Of a stretch of DNA of 64,000 bases, positions 47,606 through 56,514 are shown piece by piece. The number at the start of each line of letters is the position of its first letter. The stretch's first letter is position 1. The DNA is from Flavobacteriales bacterium (GTDB lineage: Bacteria; Bacteroidota; Bacteroidia; Flavobacteriales_F; PHOS-HE28). The DNA lies in the NCBI GenBank assembly GCA_016721825.1, contig JADKHI010000006.1, positions 434,001 through 498,000 on the forward strand, in the 5' to 3' direction. Under the pieces are notes generated by a model that saw nothing but the letters and a program-made list of their open reading frames with translations, searched no databases and had not been told where the DNA came from. A program made the position numbers and the translations under genes.

Positions 47606-50022
47606 GCGTCCAACTTGGCGTTGTCGTCCCCCCTGCGATCAGCGGGGACCTCCATCTTCAGTTCAAAGAGATCGATATCCTCCTCTTCGTCGAGGATCTC
47701 CAACAAGGGCTCTTCGAAGGCCTTCGACATGATGGACTTATTGAGCGAGAGGAGGAGCGAAGGCAGGACGAAGAGGTTGGTGAGCATGGCCACCAGCAGC
47801 GTGAGCGACGTAAGGATGCCCATGGCCTGAATGCCACCGAAGCGCGACAGGGCGAACATGCAGAAGCCCGCCAGGAGCACCACGCTGGTGTAGATGATGC
47901 CCACGCTCACCTCGCGTGTCGCGCGGTCCACCGACTTGGCGAGGTCGTGTCCGCTCAACTTCAGCTCCAAGCGGTAACGGGCCAGAAAGTGGATGGCATT
48001 GTCCACCGCGATACCAAGGGCGATGCCGAACACCAACATGGTACTGGGCTTGATGGGTATGTGCAAGAATCCCATGAGCCCTGCGGTGAACAGCAGTGGG
48101 ATCAGGTTGGGGATCAAGGAGACGATGAGGATCCGCAGCGAGTTGAAGAGCAGCGCCATCAGCACCACGATCAGCACGATCGCCCAAAAGAGGCTGGTGA
48201 TGAGGTTGCTGACGAGGTAGCCGCTGCCTTTCAGGAAGACCACGCTCGATCCGGTCATGGTCACGGTGTACTTGTCCGCCTCGAAGATGCTGTCGGTCTG
48301 CACGCGCAAGCGGTCCATCAGCGCCTCCATGCGTGTGGTGCCCACGTCGGCCATCTGCACGGTTACCCGGGTGGTCTGGCGCGTGCTATCCAAGAAGGCG
48401 CGCGCCATGCCCTTGTTGCCGGTGGCATTCTCAACGTATGGCAGAATGAAGGTCTTGTCCGTGCTGTTCAGCAGTTCGTAGCGCGCAGGATCACCGCCGT
48501 AGAAGGCCTGCTTGGTGAATTTCACGGCATCGGCGATACTAAGCGGGCGACTGAACTCCGGATAGGTGGCCAGGGTGTCCTGAAGTTGTTCGATGCGTTT
48601 CAAGGTGGCATCCTTCAACGCGCCGCCTTTCTTGTGTGTGTCGATCACCACCTCCAAGGGCATTACCCCGTGGAAGTTGCGCTCGAAGAAGCGTAGGTCG
48701 GTGAGCACCGGATCATCCTCGGGAAGATCGTCCACGATGCGGCTCTCGTCCTTCAGCCGGAAAAGGCCCCAGATGGCGAACACGGTCATGATCGCCGTGA
48801 GCGAGTAGATCAGGGGCCGTTGTGTCTTACCGGCCTTCACGATCCATTCCACTGCGCGGTCCAGCCACTTGCGGTCCAGATGGCTCAAGTGGCGTGGGTT
48901 GGGCGGCGGCATGTAGCTGAACATGATCGGGATCAGCAGCATGCTCAGCGCCCACAGCACCATGATGCCGATCGTCGCCACCCAGCCGAACTCCTTCAGC
49001 GTATCGCTGTACGTAAGGCAGAACGTGGTGAAGCCCACCGCCGTGGTGGCGTTGGTCATGAAAGCTGCTGCGCCGACCCGGCTGATCACCCGTTGCAAGG
49101 CCTTCACCTTGTTGCGGTGATGGACGAACTCGTAGTGGTAGGCGTTGATCAGGAAGACGCAGTTCGGAACACCTGTCACGATGATGAGCGGTGCGATCAC
49201 CGACTGCAGCAGGGTGATCCGGTAGCCGAGCAGTTCCATGGCGCCGAAGCTCCACACCACGCTCACGGCCACCACACCCAGGCAGATCCACATCACACGC
49301 CAGGAGCGGAAGAAGAGCAGCAGCAACAACGCGCACAGGCCCATGCTCAGACCCATGAACAAGGGCATCTCCCCCTTCACCAGGTTCGTGGTCTGGACAC
49401 GGATGAACGGCAGGCCACTGATGTGGATGGGAAGTCCGGTCCCCTCTTGGAAAGCAATGGCCTCCGCCTGCACTTGCTTCACCACTTCGCGACGTGCATC
49501 GGTATCGAAGAGCTTCGCGTTCACGAAGGCCATCATCAACGTCGCATGCGTGCTGTCATTGTACAACAGGCCCTCGTAGAACTTCAGGGAGCGCAGCTTG
49601 GCCAGCAGCGTGTCCATCTCTTGCTGCGAGGCCGGTGGGCCGTCCACAACCTGATGGAGCTGGAATTTCTGAAGGCTGTCATTGCGGATCAGTTCGAAGA
49701 GGTGCGCTTCACTGAACACGCTATCCACACCGTCGATGGCCTTGAGGCGCTCACCGAGCTGGTACCAGGCCCCGAAGTTCTTCGGCGTGTAGAAGGTCTC
49801 TCCGGCGGTGCCCAGCACCATCACATTACCGTCCTCACTGAACGTATTGAGGAAGTGCTCATACTCGACGTAGGCGCTGTCCGTCTTGGGCAGCAGACCG
49901 CCGTGCTTGTAGTTCATGCCCACCTTGGTGGCGCGCCAACCCATGAACAGGGTGATCATCCCCACTGCGAGGAGGATCGCCATGCGATTGCGCAGTACAC
50001 GACTAGCGAGCCAGGCCCACAT
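47602..50022 (-). CDS. RND superfamily/MMPL-type transporter with sterol-sensing-like halves
   Basis: An 806-residue inner-membrane protein with about 12 helices in two homologous halves. Each half has one helix, a large periplasmic domain, then a five-helix block. The block in half 1 includes SVIAPLIIVTGVPNCVFLIN and half 2 has SMLVFGIALGIAVDNAIHFL, the Gly/Asp motif typical of MMPL and HpnN-like exporters, plus ARYRLE and STREVSVGI-type loops. The first helix is at ~14-31. Substrate unknown; related proteins move lipids or hopanoids. It overlaps rfbA by 4 nt at its 3' end. CACCTTTG at 50068-50075 on the minus strand, 45 nt before the ATG, is a weak -7 candidate. Confidence 0.9.
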   Translation of the reverse strand: MWAWLASRVLRNRMAILLAVGMITLFMGWRATKVGMNYKHGGLLPKTDSAYVEYEHFLNTFSEDGNVMVLGTAGETFYTPKNFGAWYQLGERLKAIDGVDSVFSEAHLFELIRNDSLQKFQLHQVVDGPPASQQEMDTLLAKLRSLKFYEGLLYNDSTHATLMMAFVNAKLFDTDARREVVKQVQAEAIAFQEGTGLPIHISGLPFIRVQTTNLVKGEMPLFMGLSMGLCALLLLLFFRSWRVMWICLGVVAVSVVWSFGAMELLGYRITLLQSVIAPLIIVTGVPNCVFLINAYHYEFVHHRNKVKALQRVISRVGAAAFMTNATTAVGFTTFCLTYSDTLKEFGWVATIGIMVLWALSMLLIPIMFSYMPPPNPRHLSHLDRKWLDRAVEWIVKAGKTQRPLIYSLTAIMTVFAIWGLFRLKDESRIVDDLPEDDPVLTDLRFFERNFHGVMPLEVVIDTHKKGGALKDATLKRIEQLQDTLATYPEFSRPLSIADAVKFTKQAFYGGDPARYELLNSTDKTFILPYVENATGNKGMARAFLDSTRQTTRVTVQMADVGTTRMEALMDRLRVQTDSIFEADKYTVTMTGSSVVFLKGSGYLVSNLITSLFWAIVLIVVLMALLFNSLRILIVSLIPNLIPLLFTAGLMGFLHIPIKPSTMLVFGIALGIAVDNAIHFLARYRLELKLSGHDLAKSVDRATREVSVGIIYTSVVLLAGFCMFALSRFGGIQAMGILTSLTLLVAMLTNLFVLPSLLLSLNKSIMSKAFEEPLLEILDEEEDIDLFELKMEVPADRRGDDNAKLDA

Positions 50023-50106
50023 CTAGGTTGTCCAAGGGATCGACCTGGAGGATAGGTCGGATCCGGACAAAGGTGCGAAATGCGACAGGAACACTGACCG
50101 TTCCGC

Positions 50107-52551
50107 TCAGAAGGTGAAGCTGCTCGTCACCTTGAACACGAAATTGTCGCTGGACTCCTCGAACGCGTAGGGACCGTGGCGGTAGTAGGCACCCACCCCA
50201 ACACCGCTGAGGATGTTGTCCACCACTACCCCTGCCTCCAAGAAAGGGTCTTTGAGGGCTGTGAAGGAATAGCCACGGTGGTTCAGGGGGGCGCTCAGGT
50301 CACCAATACCCGCGTTGTACACCACACCCGGGCGTGGTTTGAAGTGCTTGCCCTTCACCAGCAGGGTACCGAAGCTGTGCTTCAGGTGGAAGGCGGCATA
50401 GCGGTCGGCCAGGAACTCGTTGGCCACCATGGTCTGGAAGGTGTTGTCTGCCGCCAGAAGCAATGTGGGGTCCTCTTTGATGCCGCCGCCGTTGGTACCG
50501 CGCAAGTTGTAGAGGTAGCTGTACGGAGCGTTGGGATCGGCGATACCGCCCATCAGGCGCAAGCTCAGGTCCCCGAACAGGCGGATGTGGAAGACCTTGT
50601 CGATGCTTGCGTTCACACGCCATGTCTCCAATTCCCCTTCCCACAACCCGGCGAAGGATCGGAAGGCGTTCACCGAAAGCACCGGCCACTTCGTCCCGAG
50701 TGACACCTCACGGTCCGGTAGGCGGGCGATCCGTTCGCGGAAGGCAAAGCGGGCACCCAAGGTGACGCCCCCGGTCAGGAATTCGTTGGTCAACACGGTG
50801 ACACCTTCCCCCGCGGATGTGGCGTACTCGTAACCGATGTCGTTGATGCGCAGCTCGCGTTCCGTGCCCACCCAGAACTTCAGGGCGCTGCCCACGCGGA
50901 AAGCGGCCTGGGCGCCAGTGCGCTCACTGCGGTCCATGCGGTTCATGTAGATCAGGCGCGTGCTCTCGGTGCTGATCCACCGTTTGGGGCCGTCGAAACT
51001 CACACCTCCGCTCTCCACCACATCGTTCTCGTGGAACAGCTTCAGGGTGATGTCACGACCGTACCAAGGCTTGATCGAGAGGAAGCCGCCGTACTTCCAT
51101 GCCTCGTCCTTGAATCCGTAGCCGAAGTATCCGCCAAGAGAAGCGTAGCGTGTGAGCCGGTCGTTGGTGGCCAGTCCGGCACCCAGGCGAAGGCCTTCGT
51201 AGCCGTTGTAACGCAGCACCTTGTCCAGCAACAGGTCCACCGGGCCGATGGGCAGGCGACCGGTGGTGAGCGCGCTCAGCCATTTCACTTTCTTGTCCAG
51301 GTCCTCGGCTTCTCCGATGCTGTCGATCGTTTGGTAGGTCCGTAGGTCCTTGGCATCGAGGCTATCCGTGCGTAAAGCGTTCCAGAAGTCGTCGGATTGG
51401 CGGGTGCTCATGCGGTCCATCACCAGCTCCGGGCCGCGTACCTCCTTGCGGGCGATGTCCGCATCAAGCTCGATCTCCTTCAGATAGGTACGACCCACTC
51501 CGTAAGGCTTGCCGATGCCCACGGACACGTTGTCCAAGTAGATGAAGGCGTTCAGCTGCGTGGGGAACCAGGTCTTGCCTTGGACCTTTTCATGGAGCTG
51601 CTGGAAACGGATGCTGAAGCCCTCTTCCCGCTCGGCGGCTTCAGCGGTCACGTTCTGCACTGCGTAGCCGTTGGTGTTGATGTAGAGCAGGCCCTTCAAC
51701 CCGTCGAACTTGGTGCGGCTGCGCGGCTTGTAGCTGATCACATACACACTGTCCGCGCCTTGGTAGAGCGTGTCCTCCAGCAGGAAGAGGTACTTGTTGG
51801 TGCTGGAGGGAGCGAGCGGTCCGAGGTAGGTCTTCTGGCTGATGACGATCTGCGGCTCGTAGATGCTGAAGGTCTTGGTCTGCGCTGCGAGTGCCAGGAA
51901 CGAAGGGTCCTTCAACCCGCTCACGCGCATGGCCAGGACTTCCTCCTTTTCCGCGGCCGGAGGAATGAAACTCTTGCGGGTGGCGCTCTCCATCAGGAAG
52001 AGGTACTGTTTCTCGAAGAAATCGATCGTTGCGCGTTCGCTGGTGTCCAACGCGGCCATACGAGCTGTGTCGGCCAGCAAGGCCGTATCCATCTCTGCTG
52101 TGAAGATGGTCTTGCTGTAACTGGTGTAACGATGCGCCCGCTCCCGCATGCCGTCGTTGGCCTTGCGGTTGGCGATGGTCTGTTTGATGATGCGGTGCGC
52201 CGGGTTCTCAGAGGGCTGGATCTCCAAGGCCTTCAGCTCCGCCACGGATTCCACCAAACGGATGGTGATGGGTGCTTGCCCGTCGACATCGACCTCCAGC
52301 ACGGTATAGCCCACGTAGCTGAGGCGAAGACGGGCCGGAATTTGGGCCACGCGCAAGCTGAACTTGCCATCGATGTCCGTGGTGGTTCCTTCACGTTCGC
52401 CCACGACCAGGACGGACACGAAAGCGAGGGGCTCCTGGCTTCGGCTGTCAAGGACCCGCCCGGTGATGACCGATTGGGCGTGGATGAAGAGGGTCGGAAG
52501 AAGGCAGAAAACGAGGAGCAGGGTTCGCATGCGCAACAAGGGGTTGTCCAT
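50107..52551 (-). CDS. DUF5686 and carboxypeptidase-regulatory-like outer-membrane protein
   Basis: An 814-residue outer-membrane protein. After a signal peptide (MRTLLLVFCLLPTLFIHAQ, starting seven residues in) comes a carboxypeptidase-regulatory-like domain (~25-105; VITGRVLDSRSQEPLAFVSV, SYVGYTVLEVDVDG), a helical linker with NPAHRIIKQTIANRKAND, and a DUF5686 region with a barrel-like C-terminal half ending in VFKVTSSFTF. This domain order is a hallmark of Bacteroidota. Function is unknown. ATG 52551 was preferred to more upstream in-frame starts, which run into the divergent radical SAM promoter region; ATG 52530 is an alternative. Confidence 0.92.
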   Translation of the reverse strand: MDNPLLRMRTLLLVFCLLPTLFIHAQSVITGRVLDSRSQEPLAFVSVLVVGEREGTTTDIDGKFSLRVAQIPARLRLSYVGYTVLEVDVDGQAPITIRLVESVAELKALEIQPSENPAHRIIKQTIANRKANDGMRERAHRYTSYSKTIFTAEMDTALLADTARMAALDTSERATIDFFEKQYLFLMESATRKSFIPPAAEKEEVLAMRVSGLKDPSFLALAAQTKTFSIYEPQIVISQKTYLGPLAPSSTNKYLFLLEDTLYQGADSVYVISYKPRSRTKFDGLKGLLYINTNGYAVQNVTAEAAEREEGFSIRFQQLHEKVQGKTWFPTQLNAFIYLDNVSVGIGKPYGVGRTYLKEIELDADIARKEVRGPELVMDRMSTRQSDDFWNALRTDSLDAKDLRTYQTIDSIGEAEDLDKKVKWLSALTTGRLPIGPVDLLLDKVLRYNGYEGLRLGAGLATNDRLTRYASLGGYFGYGFKDEAWKYGGFLSIKPWYGRDITLKLFHENDVVESGGVSFDGPKRWISTESTRLIYMNRMDRSERTGAQAAFRVGSALKFWVGTERELRINDIGYEYATSAGEGVTVLTNEFLTGGVTLGARFAFRERIARLPDREVSLGTKWPVLSVNAFRSFAGLWEGELETWRVNASIDKVFHIRLFGDLSLRLMGGIADPNAPYSYLYNLRGTNGGGIKEDPTLLLAADNTFQTMVANEFLADRYAAFHLKHSFGTLLVKGKHFKPRPGVVYNAGIGDLSAPLNHRGYSFTALKDPFLEAGVVVDNILSGVGVGAYYRHGPYAFEESSDNFVFKVTSSFTF

Positions 52552-52569
52552 GGGACGGAGAAGCCCCCC

Positions 52570-52577
52570 GGAAAGTA
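52570..52577 (-). promoter_or_regulatory. Possible -7 element (TACTTTCC) of the DUF5686 gene
   Basis: TACTTTCC on the minus strand lies 18 nt before ATG 52551 in the divergent gap to the radical SAM gene. It matches TAnnTTYG except at the last base. Confidence 0.35.
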
Positions 52578-52620
52578 ACAGCACACGATCAGAACACATC
52601 CCTTCCGGTGACGGGCCGTC

Positions 52621-52628
52621 TAACTTGC
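52621..52628 (+). promoter_or_regulatory. Possible -7 element (TAACTTGC) of the radical SAM gene
   Basis: TAACTTGC lies 9 nt before ATG 52638, facing away from the DUF5686 element. Same general pattern, weaker match. Confidence 0.35.
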
Positions 52629-52637
52629 AGCACTTCC

Positions 52638-53672
52638 ATGGCCCTGCATCCTCTTGCTCCCCTGCGCGATGGCGCCCTGTGGGCACGCTCGTTCACCGGA
52701 CGGCGGGCCGGCAACGCCTACCGCATCTGGAGCAGCTTCCGCGAGGCCAGCCGGACGAAGGAGCCTCGGATCCAAGGTCTGCCCATCAGCATCGCCTTCG
52801 AGCCCACCACGGCCTGCAACCTGCGCTGCCCCGAATGCCCTAGCGGCCTGCGCAGCTTCACCCGCCCCACCGGCAACCTCAAGCAGGACCTCTTCACCCG
52901 CGTGATCGACGAGCTGGCACCGGACCTCTGGGGTCTCACCTTCTACTTCCAAGGCGAGCCCTACATCAACCCCGGCTTCCTTGACATGGTGAAGCACGCG
53001 CGGAGCAAAGGGCTGTACACTGCCACCAGCACCAACGCGCACTTCCTCGACGAGGCGAAGGCGGAGGCCACGGTGCGCAGCGGGCTCTCCCGCCTGATCA
53101 TCTCGCTCGATGGCACCACGCAGGAGACCTATTCCGCCTACCGAAAGGAAGGCGACCTGGCCAAGGTGATCGAGGGCGCTGAGCGCATTGTGAAGTGGAA
53201 GAAGAAGTTGAAGAGCAGCACGCCGCATGTGGTGTTCCAATACCTCGTGGTGCGGCCCAACGAACACCAGATCCCCGAGGCCCGCGCGCTGGCGAAACGC
53301 ATCGGTGTGGACGACCTCTGGCTGAAGACCGCCCAGATCTACGACCCGAAGGACGATCACCCGCTGATCCCCATGCAGGACAAGTACGCGCGCTACCGCC
53401 GCAACGCGAACGGGGTGTGGGAGGTGAAGAACGCGCTCGACGACCGCTGCTGGAAAATGTGGCACAGCTGCGTCATCACTTGGGACGGACGCGTGGTGCC
53501 CTGCTGCTTCGACAAGGACGCACACCACGTGCTCGGCGACCTGCGCACGCAGACCTTCCGCGAAGTGTGGAACAGCGAACCCTACAACGACTTCCGCCGC
53601 TCGCTGTTCAAGTCGCGCAGCAGCATTGAGATGTGCCGGAATTGTTCCGAGGGCTCACCGGTGTGGGCTTGA
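52638..53672 (+). CDS. Radical SAM protein with C-terminal SPASM domain
   Basis: A 344-residue radical S-adenosylmethionine enzyme. The [4Fe-4S] cluster motif CNLRCPEC is at Cys60, Cys64, Cys67 within FEPTTACNLRCPECPSG; YFQGEPYINP and SLDGTTQETYSAYR are the usual barrel blocks. The C-terminal SPASM cysteines follow: CWKMWHSCV, GRVVPCCFD and CRNC at the end, which would hold auxiliary clusters. Many such proteins modify peptides or act in cofactor or glycan synthesis; no precursor peptide is visible nearby, so the substrate is unknown. ATG 52638 follows a TAACTTGC element by 9 nt; an upstream GTG (52608) would overlap that element. The Nfu protein in this window could supply its clusters (inference). 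Confidence 0.93.
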   Translation: MALHPLAPLRDGALWARSFTGRRAGNAYRIWSSFREASRTKEPRIQGLPISIAFEPTTACNLRCPECPSGLRSFTRPTGNLKQDLFTRVIDELAPDLWGLTFYFQGEPYINPGFLDMVKHARSKGLYTATSTNAHFLDEAKAEATVRSGLSRLIISLDGTTQETYSAYRKEGDLAKVIEGAERIVKWKKKLKSSTPHVVFQYLVVRPNEHQIPEARALAKRIGVDDLWLKTAQIYDPKDDHPLIPMQDKYARYRRNANGVWEVKNALDDRCWKMWHSCVITWDGRVVPCCFDKDAHHVLGDLRTQTFREVWNSEPYNDFRRSLFKSRSSIEMCRNCSEGSPVWA

Positions 53673-53724
53673 GGCCTCGGCTGCGCTCGGCCAGACAAGC
53701 CCTAGGTCCGCTGTATTCGGGTCG

Positions 53725-54049
53725 ATGCACGTGTACTTCGTCTACTTGATCGTGTGCAGCGATGGTACGTTCTACGTTGGGGTCACCAACAATGTGGTAC
53801 GACGCTTCCAGGAACACTGTGACGCCATTGACCCGCGATCTTACACAGCCAAGCGGCGTCCGTTAAAGCTGGTCTATGTGGAACCCTTCCAATGGATCTT
53901 GGACGCGATCGCCCCGAGAGAAGCAGCTCAAAGGTTGGTCAGCCCCGAAGAAACAAGCGTTGATCATGCAGGACGAGGCCATTCTGCATGAATTGGCCAA
54001 GTGTAACAACCACACGCGTCACGACCGACCTGAACGGGACAGCGAATGA
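53725..54049 (+). pseudogene. GIY-YIG endonuclease-like gene with a single-base frameshift
   Basis: From ATG 53725 the frame encodes a GIY-YIG nuclease-like N-terminus: VYLIVCSDG (residues 6-14), FYVGVTNN (16-23) and a charged YTAKRRPLKLVYVEPFQW segment. In this frame the end (to 53991) is not family-like. In the +1 frame from about 53915, sequence reads EKQLKGWSAPKKQALIMQDE, the expected C-terminal block of small UPF0213-type GIY-YIG proteins, and stays open to 54049. Removing one C from the CCCC at 53912-53915 joins the two parts. The gene is therefore frameshifted, or there is a one-base sequence error in a homopolymer. DNA cleavage activity is not implied. Confidence 0.82.
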
Positions 54050-54112
54050 TCTTGGACTTGAGTCGTGTCAGCAGGACACGCTGAAGGTGTCACTCCGAGC
54101 GCAGCCGAGGAG

Positions 54113-54661
54113 TCAGACTTTCAGGATGTCCTTCTCCTTCGCCTCGATCAGCGCCTCCACCTTCTTGTTGTAGCTGGCGGTCATCTTCTCCACCTGATCC
54201 TGCCCATCCTTGATCACGTCCTCGGGGAGCTTGGAGGCCTTGATGGCTTCCATCGCTTTCTGGCGGGCGCCACGGATGCTCACGCGGGCGTGCTCGCCTT
54301 CCTTGTGGGCGGTCTTCACCAGGTCCTTGCGGCGCTCCTCAGTGAGCATCGGCACGTTGATGATCACGCTCTCCCCGTTGTTGCTGGGGTTGAAGCCGAG
54401 GTTCGCGGCCTGGATCGCCTTCTCGATGGCGTCGAACATCTTCTTGTCCCACGGCTGGATCATGATGGTCCGCGCGTCGGGTGTGTTGATGTTGGCCACC
54501 TGGTTCAGAGGCATCATGGCGCCGTAAGCGTCCACGCGTACGCCGTCCAGCATGGCGGGGTTGGCACGACCGGCGCGCACCTTGGTCAGTTCGTGGTCCA
54601 AGTGGTCCACGGCCTTGTTCATCAGGTCTTCTTGCGGCGCGATCAGGCTCTTGATATCCAT
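54113..54661 (-). CDS. frr: Ribosome recycling factor
   Basis: Splits post-termination ribosomes with EF-G. 182 residues, near the usual 185. Three-helix bundle signatures: HLDHELTKVRAGRANPAMLD (about residues 22-41) with the conserved RxGRA segment, VDAYGAMMPLNQVANI, and a C-terminal VEKMTASYNKKVEALIEAKE helix. It lies 77 nt downstream of pyrH on the same strand, the near-universal pyrH-frr order, with its own candidate promoter in the gap. Confidence 0.97.
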   Translation of the reverse strand: MDIKSLIAPQEDLMNKAVDHLDHELTKVRAGRANPAMLDGVRVDAYGAMMPLNQVANINTPDARTIMIQPWDKKMFDAIEKAIQAANLGFNPSNNGESVIINVPMLTEERRKDLVKTAHKEGEHARVSIRGARQKAMEAIKASKLPEDVIKDGQDQVEKMTASYNKKVEALIEAKEKDILKV

Positions 54662-54681
54662 GGGTCTTCAGATAGGGGAGG

Positions 54682-54689
54682 CGAAAATA
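54682..54689 (-). promoter_or_regulatory. Candidate -7 element (TATTTTCG) of frr
   Basis: TATTTTCG on the minus strand, 20 nt before the frr ATG, within the 77-nt gap after pyrH. Confidence 0.45.
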
Positions 54690-54738
54690 AGGTCCGTCCC
54701 CGGGATGGGAACACGACGGGGATCAGTTGCTGCGGGGA

Positions 54739-55470
54739 TCAGAACTCGACCAAGGTGCCCACCCGCTCCCCGCTGACCACACGGCGTAGGTTGCCGGGCT
54801 TGTTCATGTCGAACACGATGATGGGCAGCTTGTTCTCATTGCACAAGGTGAAGGCCGTGAGGTCCATCACGTTCAGGCCCTTCTCGTACACCTCGGTGAA
54901 GCTGATGCGCTCGTACTTGGTCGCTGTCGGGTCCTTCTCGGGGTCGGCGGTATAAATGCCATCGACGCGAGTGCCCTTCAGGATCACGTCGGCCTCGATC
55001 TCAATGGCGCGCAGGCTGGCAGCGGTATCCGTGGTGAAGTATGGGTTGCCGGTGCCGGAACCGAAGATCACGATGCGACCCTTCTCCAAGTGTCGAACAG
55101 CGCGGCGGCGAATGTAGGGCTCGGCGATCTGCTCCATCTTGATGGCGCTCTGCAGGCGGGTGCTCTGCCCCTTGGCCTCCAATGCGCTCTGCAACGCCAG
55201 GCTATTGATCATGGTGGCCAGCATGCCCATGTGATCGCCCTGCACACGGTCGAAACCGTTGGCTGCCGCCTGGATGCCCCGGTAGATGTTACCTCCCCCG
55301 ATCACGATGGCCAGTTGAACACCGCTCTTCGAAACAGCGATGATCTCGTCAGCATAGGCGTTCAGCATCTTATCGTCGATGCCATAGTCCTTATCGCCCA
55401 TCAGGCTTTCGCCACTGAGCTTGAGGAGGACACGCTTATAGGTGGTTGGGGTTCCGTTCGTGGCTGCCAT
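54739..55470 (-). CDS. pyrH: Uridylate (UMP) kinase
   Basis: Phosphorylates UMP to UDP for pyrimidine nucleotide synthesis. 243 residues, amino-acid-kinase fold. Signatures: YKRVLLKLSGESLMG near the N-terminus, AIVIGGGNIYRG (about 55-66), DHMGMLATMINSLAL, GTGNPYFTTDTAASLRA and the C-terminal SGERVGTLVEF. ATG 55470 is preferred; a start 36 nt upstream would add unrelated residues. It sits between tsf (with a terminator in between) and frr, as in many bacteria. Confidence 0.97.
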   Translation of the reverse strand: MAATNGTPTTYKRVLLKLSGESLMGDKDYGIDDKMLNAYADEIIAVSKSGVQLAIVIGGGNIYRGIQAAANGFDRVQGDHMGMLATMINSLALQSALEAKGQSTRLQSAIKMEQIAEPYIRRRAVRHLEKGRIVIFGSGTGNPYFTTDTAASLRAIEIEADVILKGTRVDGIYTADPEKDPTATKYERISFTEVYEKGLNVMDLTAFTLCNENKLPIIVFDMNKPGNLRRVVSGERVGTLVEF

Positions 55471-55555
55471 CAGAAAGGGGATCGGGATGCGTCGATCGGA
55501 GGCCAAAGGAAGGAAAAGCGACCGACCGCGCGATAACGAAAATGAGCAAGCGCTG

Positions 55556-55591
55556 AAAAACGAACAGCCCCGGGGTTTCCGGGGCTGTTCG
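55556..55591 (-). terminator. Rho-independent terminator after tsf
   Basis: On the minus strand, CGAACAGCCCCGG pairs with CCGGGGCTGTTCG over a short loop (55561-55591), followed by TTTTT (55556-55560), 20 nt after the tsf stop. This is a textbook intrinsic terminator separating the rplM-rpsI-rpsB-tsf run from pyrH-frr. Confidence 0.85.
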
Positions 55592-55610
55592 AGGAAAGAA
55601 GTTTCGTCGA

Positions 55611-56450
55611 TCAGACGGTCAGCGAATGGCGCTTGAAGCCGGTGACGGTGAGGTCTTTGTCGGCGCTCTTCACGTACTGCTCCACGCTGAGCTTGTTGTC
55701 CTTGATGAACTCCTGCGCGAGCAGGGTGCTCTCCTTGAAGAACTTGTTCAGGCGGCCCACGGCGATCTTCTCGGCCATGTCGGCGGGCTTGCCCTCCTGG
55801 ATGGCGAGTTCCTTGCCGATCTCCAGTTCCTTGTCGATCACGCTCTGGGGCGTCGTGCTCTTGTCCAAGGCGATGGGGCCCATGGCAGCCACCTGCATGG
55901 CGACGTCCTTGGCAACACCCTCGAAACCGGGCTTGCTCAGACCCACGAGGCTGGCCACCTTGTTGCCAGGGTGGTTGTAGGCGTATACGGAACCGGCGGT
56001 CAGGGCGTGACAGGCGCTCACGTCGATCTTCTCACCGATCACACCGGTCTGCTCAATAAGCTTCTCAGCAACCGTGAGGCCGTTGCTGTCGTAGGCGGCG
56101 CTCTTCAGGGCGTCGATGCTGTCGAGGTTCTTCTCCAAGGCGATACCGGCAATGCGCTCGGCCATGGCCAGGAAGTCGGCGTTCTTGGCCACGAAGTCGG
56201 TCTCGCAGTTGGTGCAGACCAGCACACCACGGGTGGCGTCAGCACTGGTCATTGCGATCACGAGACCTTCGGAAGCGTCACGGTCAGCGCGCTTGGCGGC
56301 CACCTTCTGGCCTTGTTTGCGCAAGAAGTCGATGGCGGCGTCGAAATCGCCATTGGCCTCGGTGAGGGCCTTCTTGCAGTCCATCATGCCTGCGCCGGTG
56401 ATCTGGCGCAGCTTGTTCACATCAGCGGCGGTAATGGCCATGGTGCTCAT
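55611..56450 (-). CDS. tsf: Elongation factor Ts
   Basis: Guanine-nucleotide exchange factor for EF-Tu. 279 residues. Conserved N-terminal UBA-like domain ITAADVNKLRQITGAGMMDC and KKALTEANGDFDAAIDFLR, then CTNCETDFVAKNADF, the core that contacts EF-Tu (TDFVxxN), and a C-terminal ALLAQEFIKDNKLSVEQYVK-type region. A start three codons later (ATG 56441) is equally plausible. It follows rpsB by 64 nt on the same strand, the standard rpsB-tsf pair, and ends in a strong terminator. Confidence 0.97.
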   Translation of the reverse strand: MSTMAITAADVNKLRQITGAGMMDCKKALTEANGDFDAAIDFLRKQGQKVAAKRADRDASEGLVIAMTSADATRGVLVCTNCETDFVAKNADFLAMAERIAGIALEKNLDSIDALKSAAYDSNGLTVAEKLIEQTGVIGEKIDVSACHALTAGSVYAYNHPGNKVASLVGLSKPGFEGVAKDVAMQVAAMGPIALDKSTTPQSVIDKELEIGKELAIQEGKPADMAEKIAVGRLNKFFKESTLLAQEFIKDNKLSVEQYVKSADKDLTVTGFKRHSLTV

Positions 56451-56514
56451 GCTTTATGGGGTTGGAGGCCGATGATGATCGACCCATGAGAATGAAAATT
56501 GAACGATACGGAGC

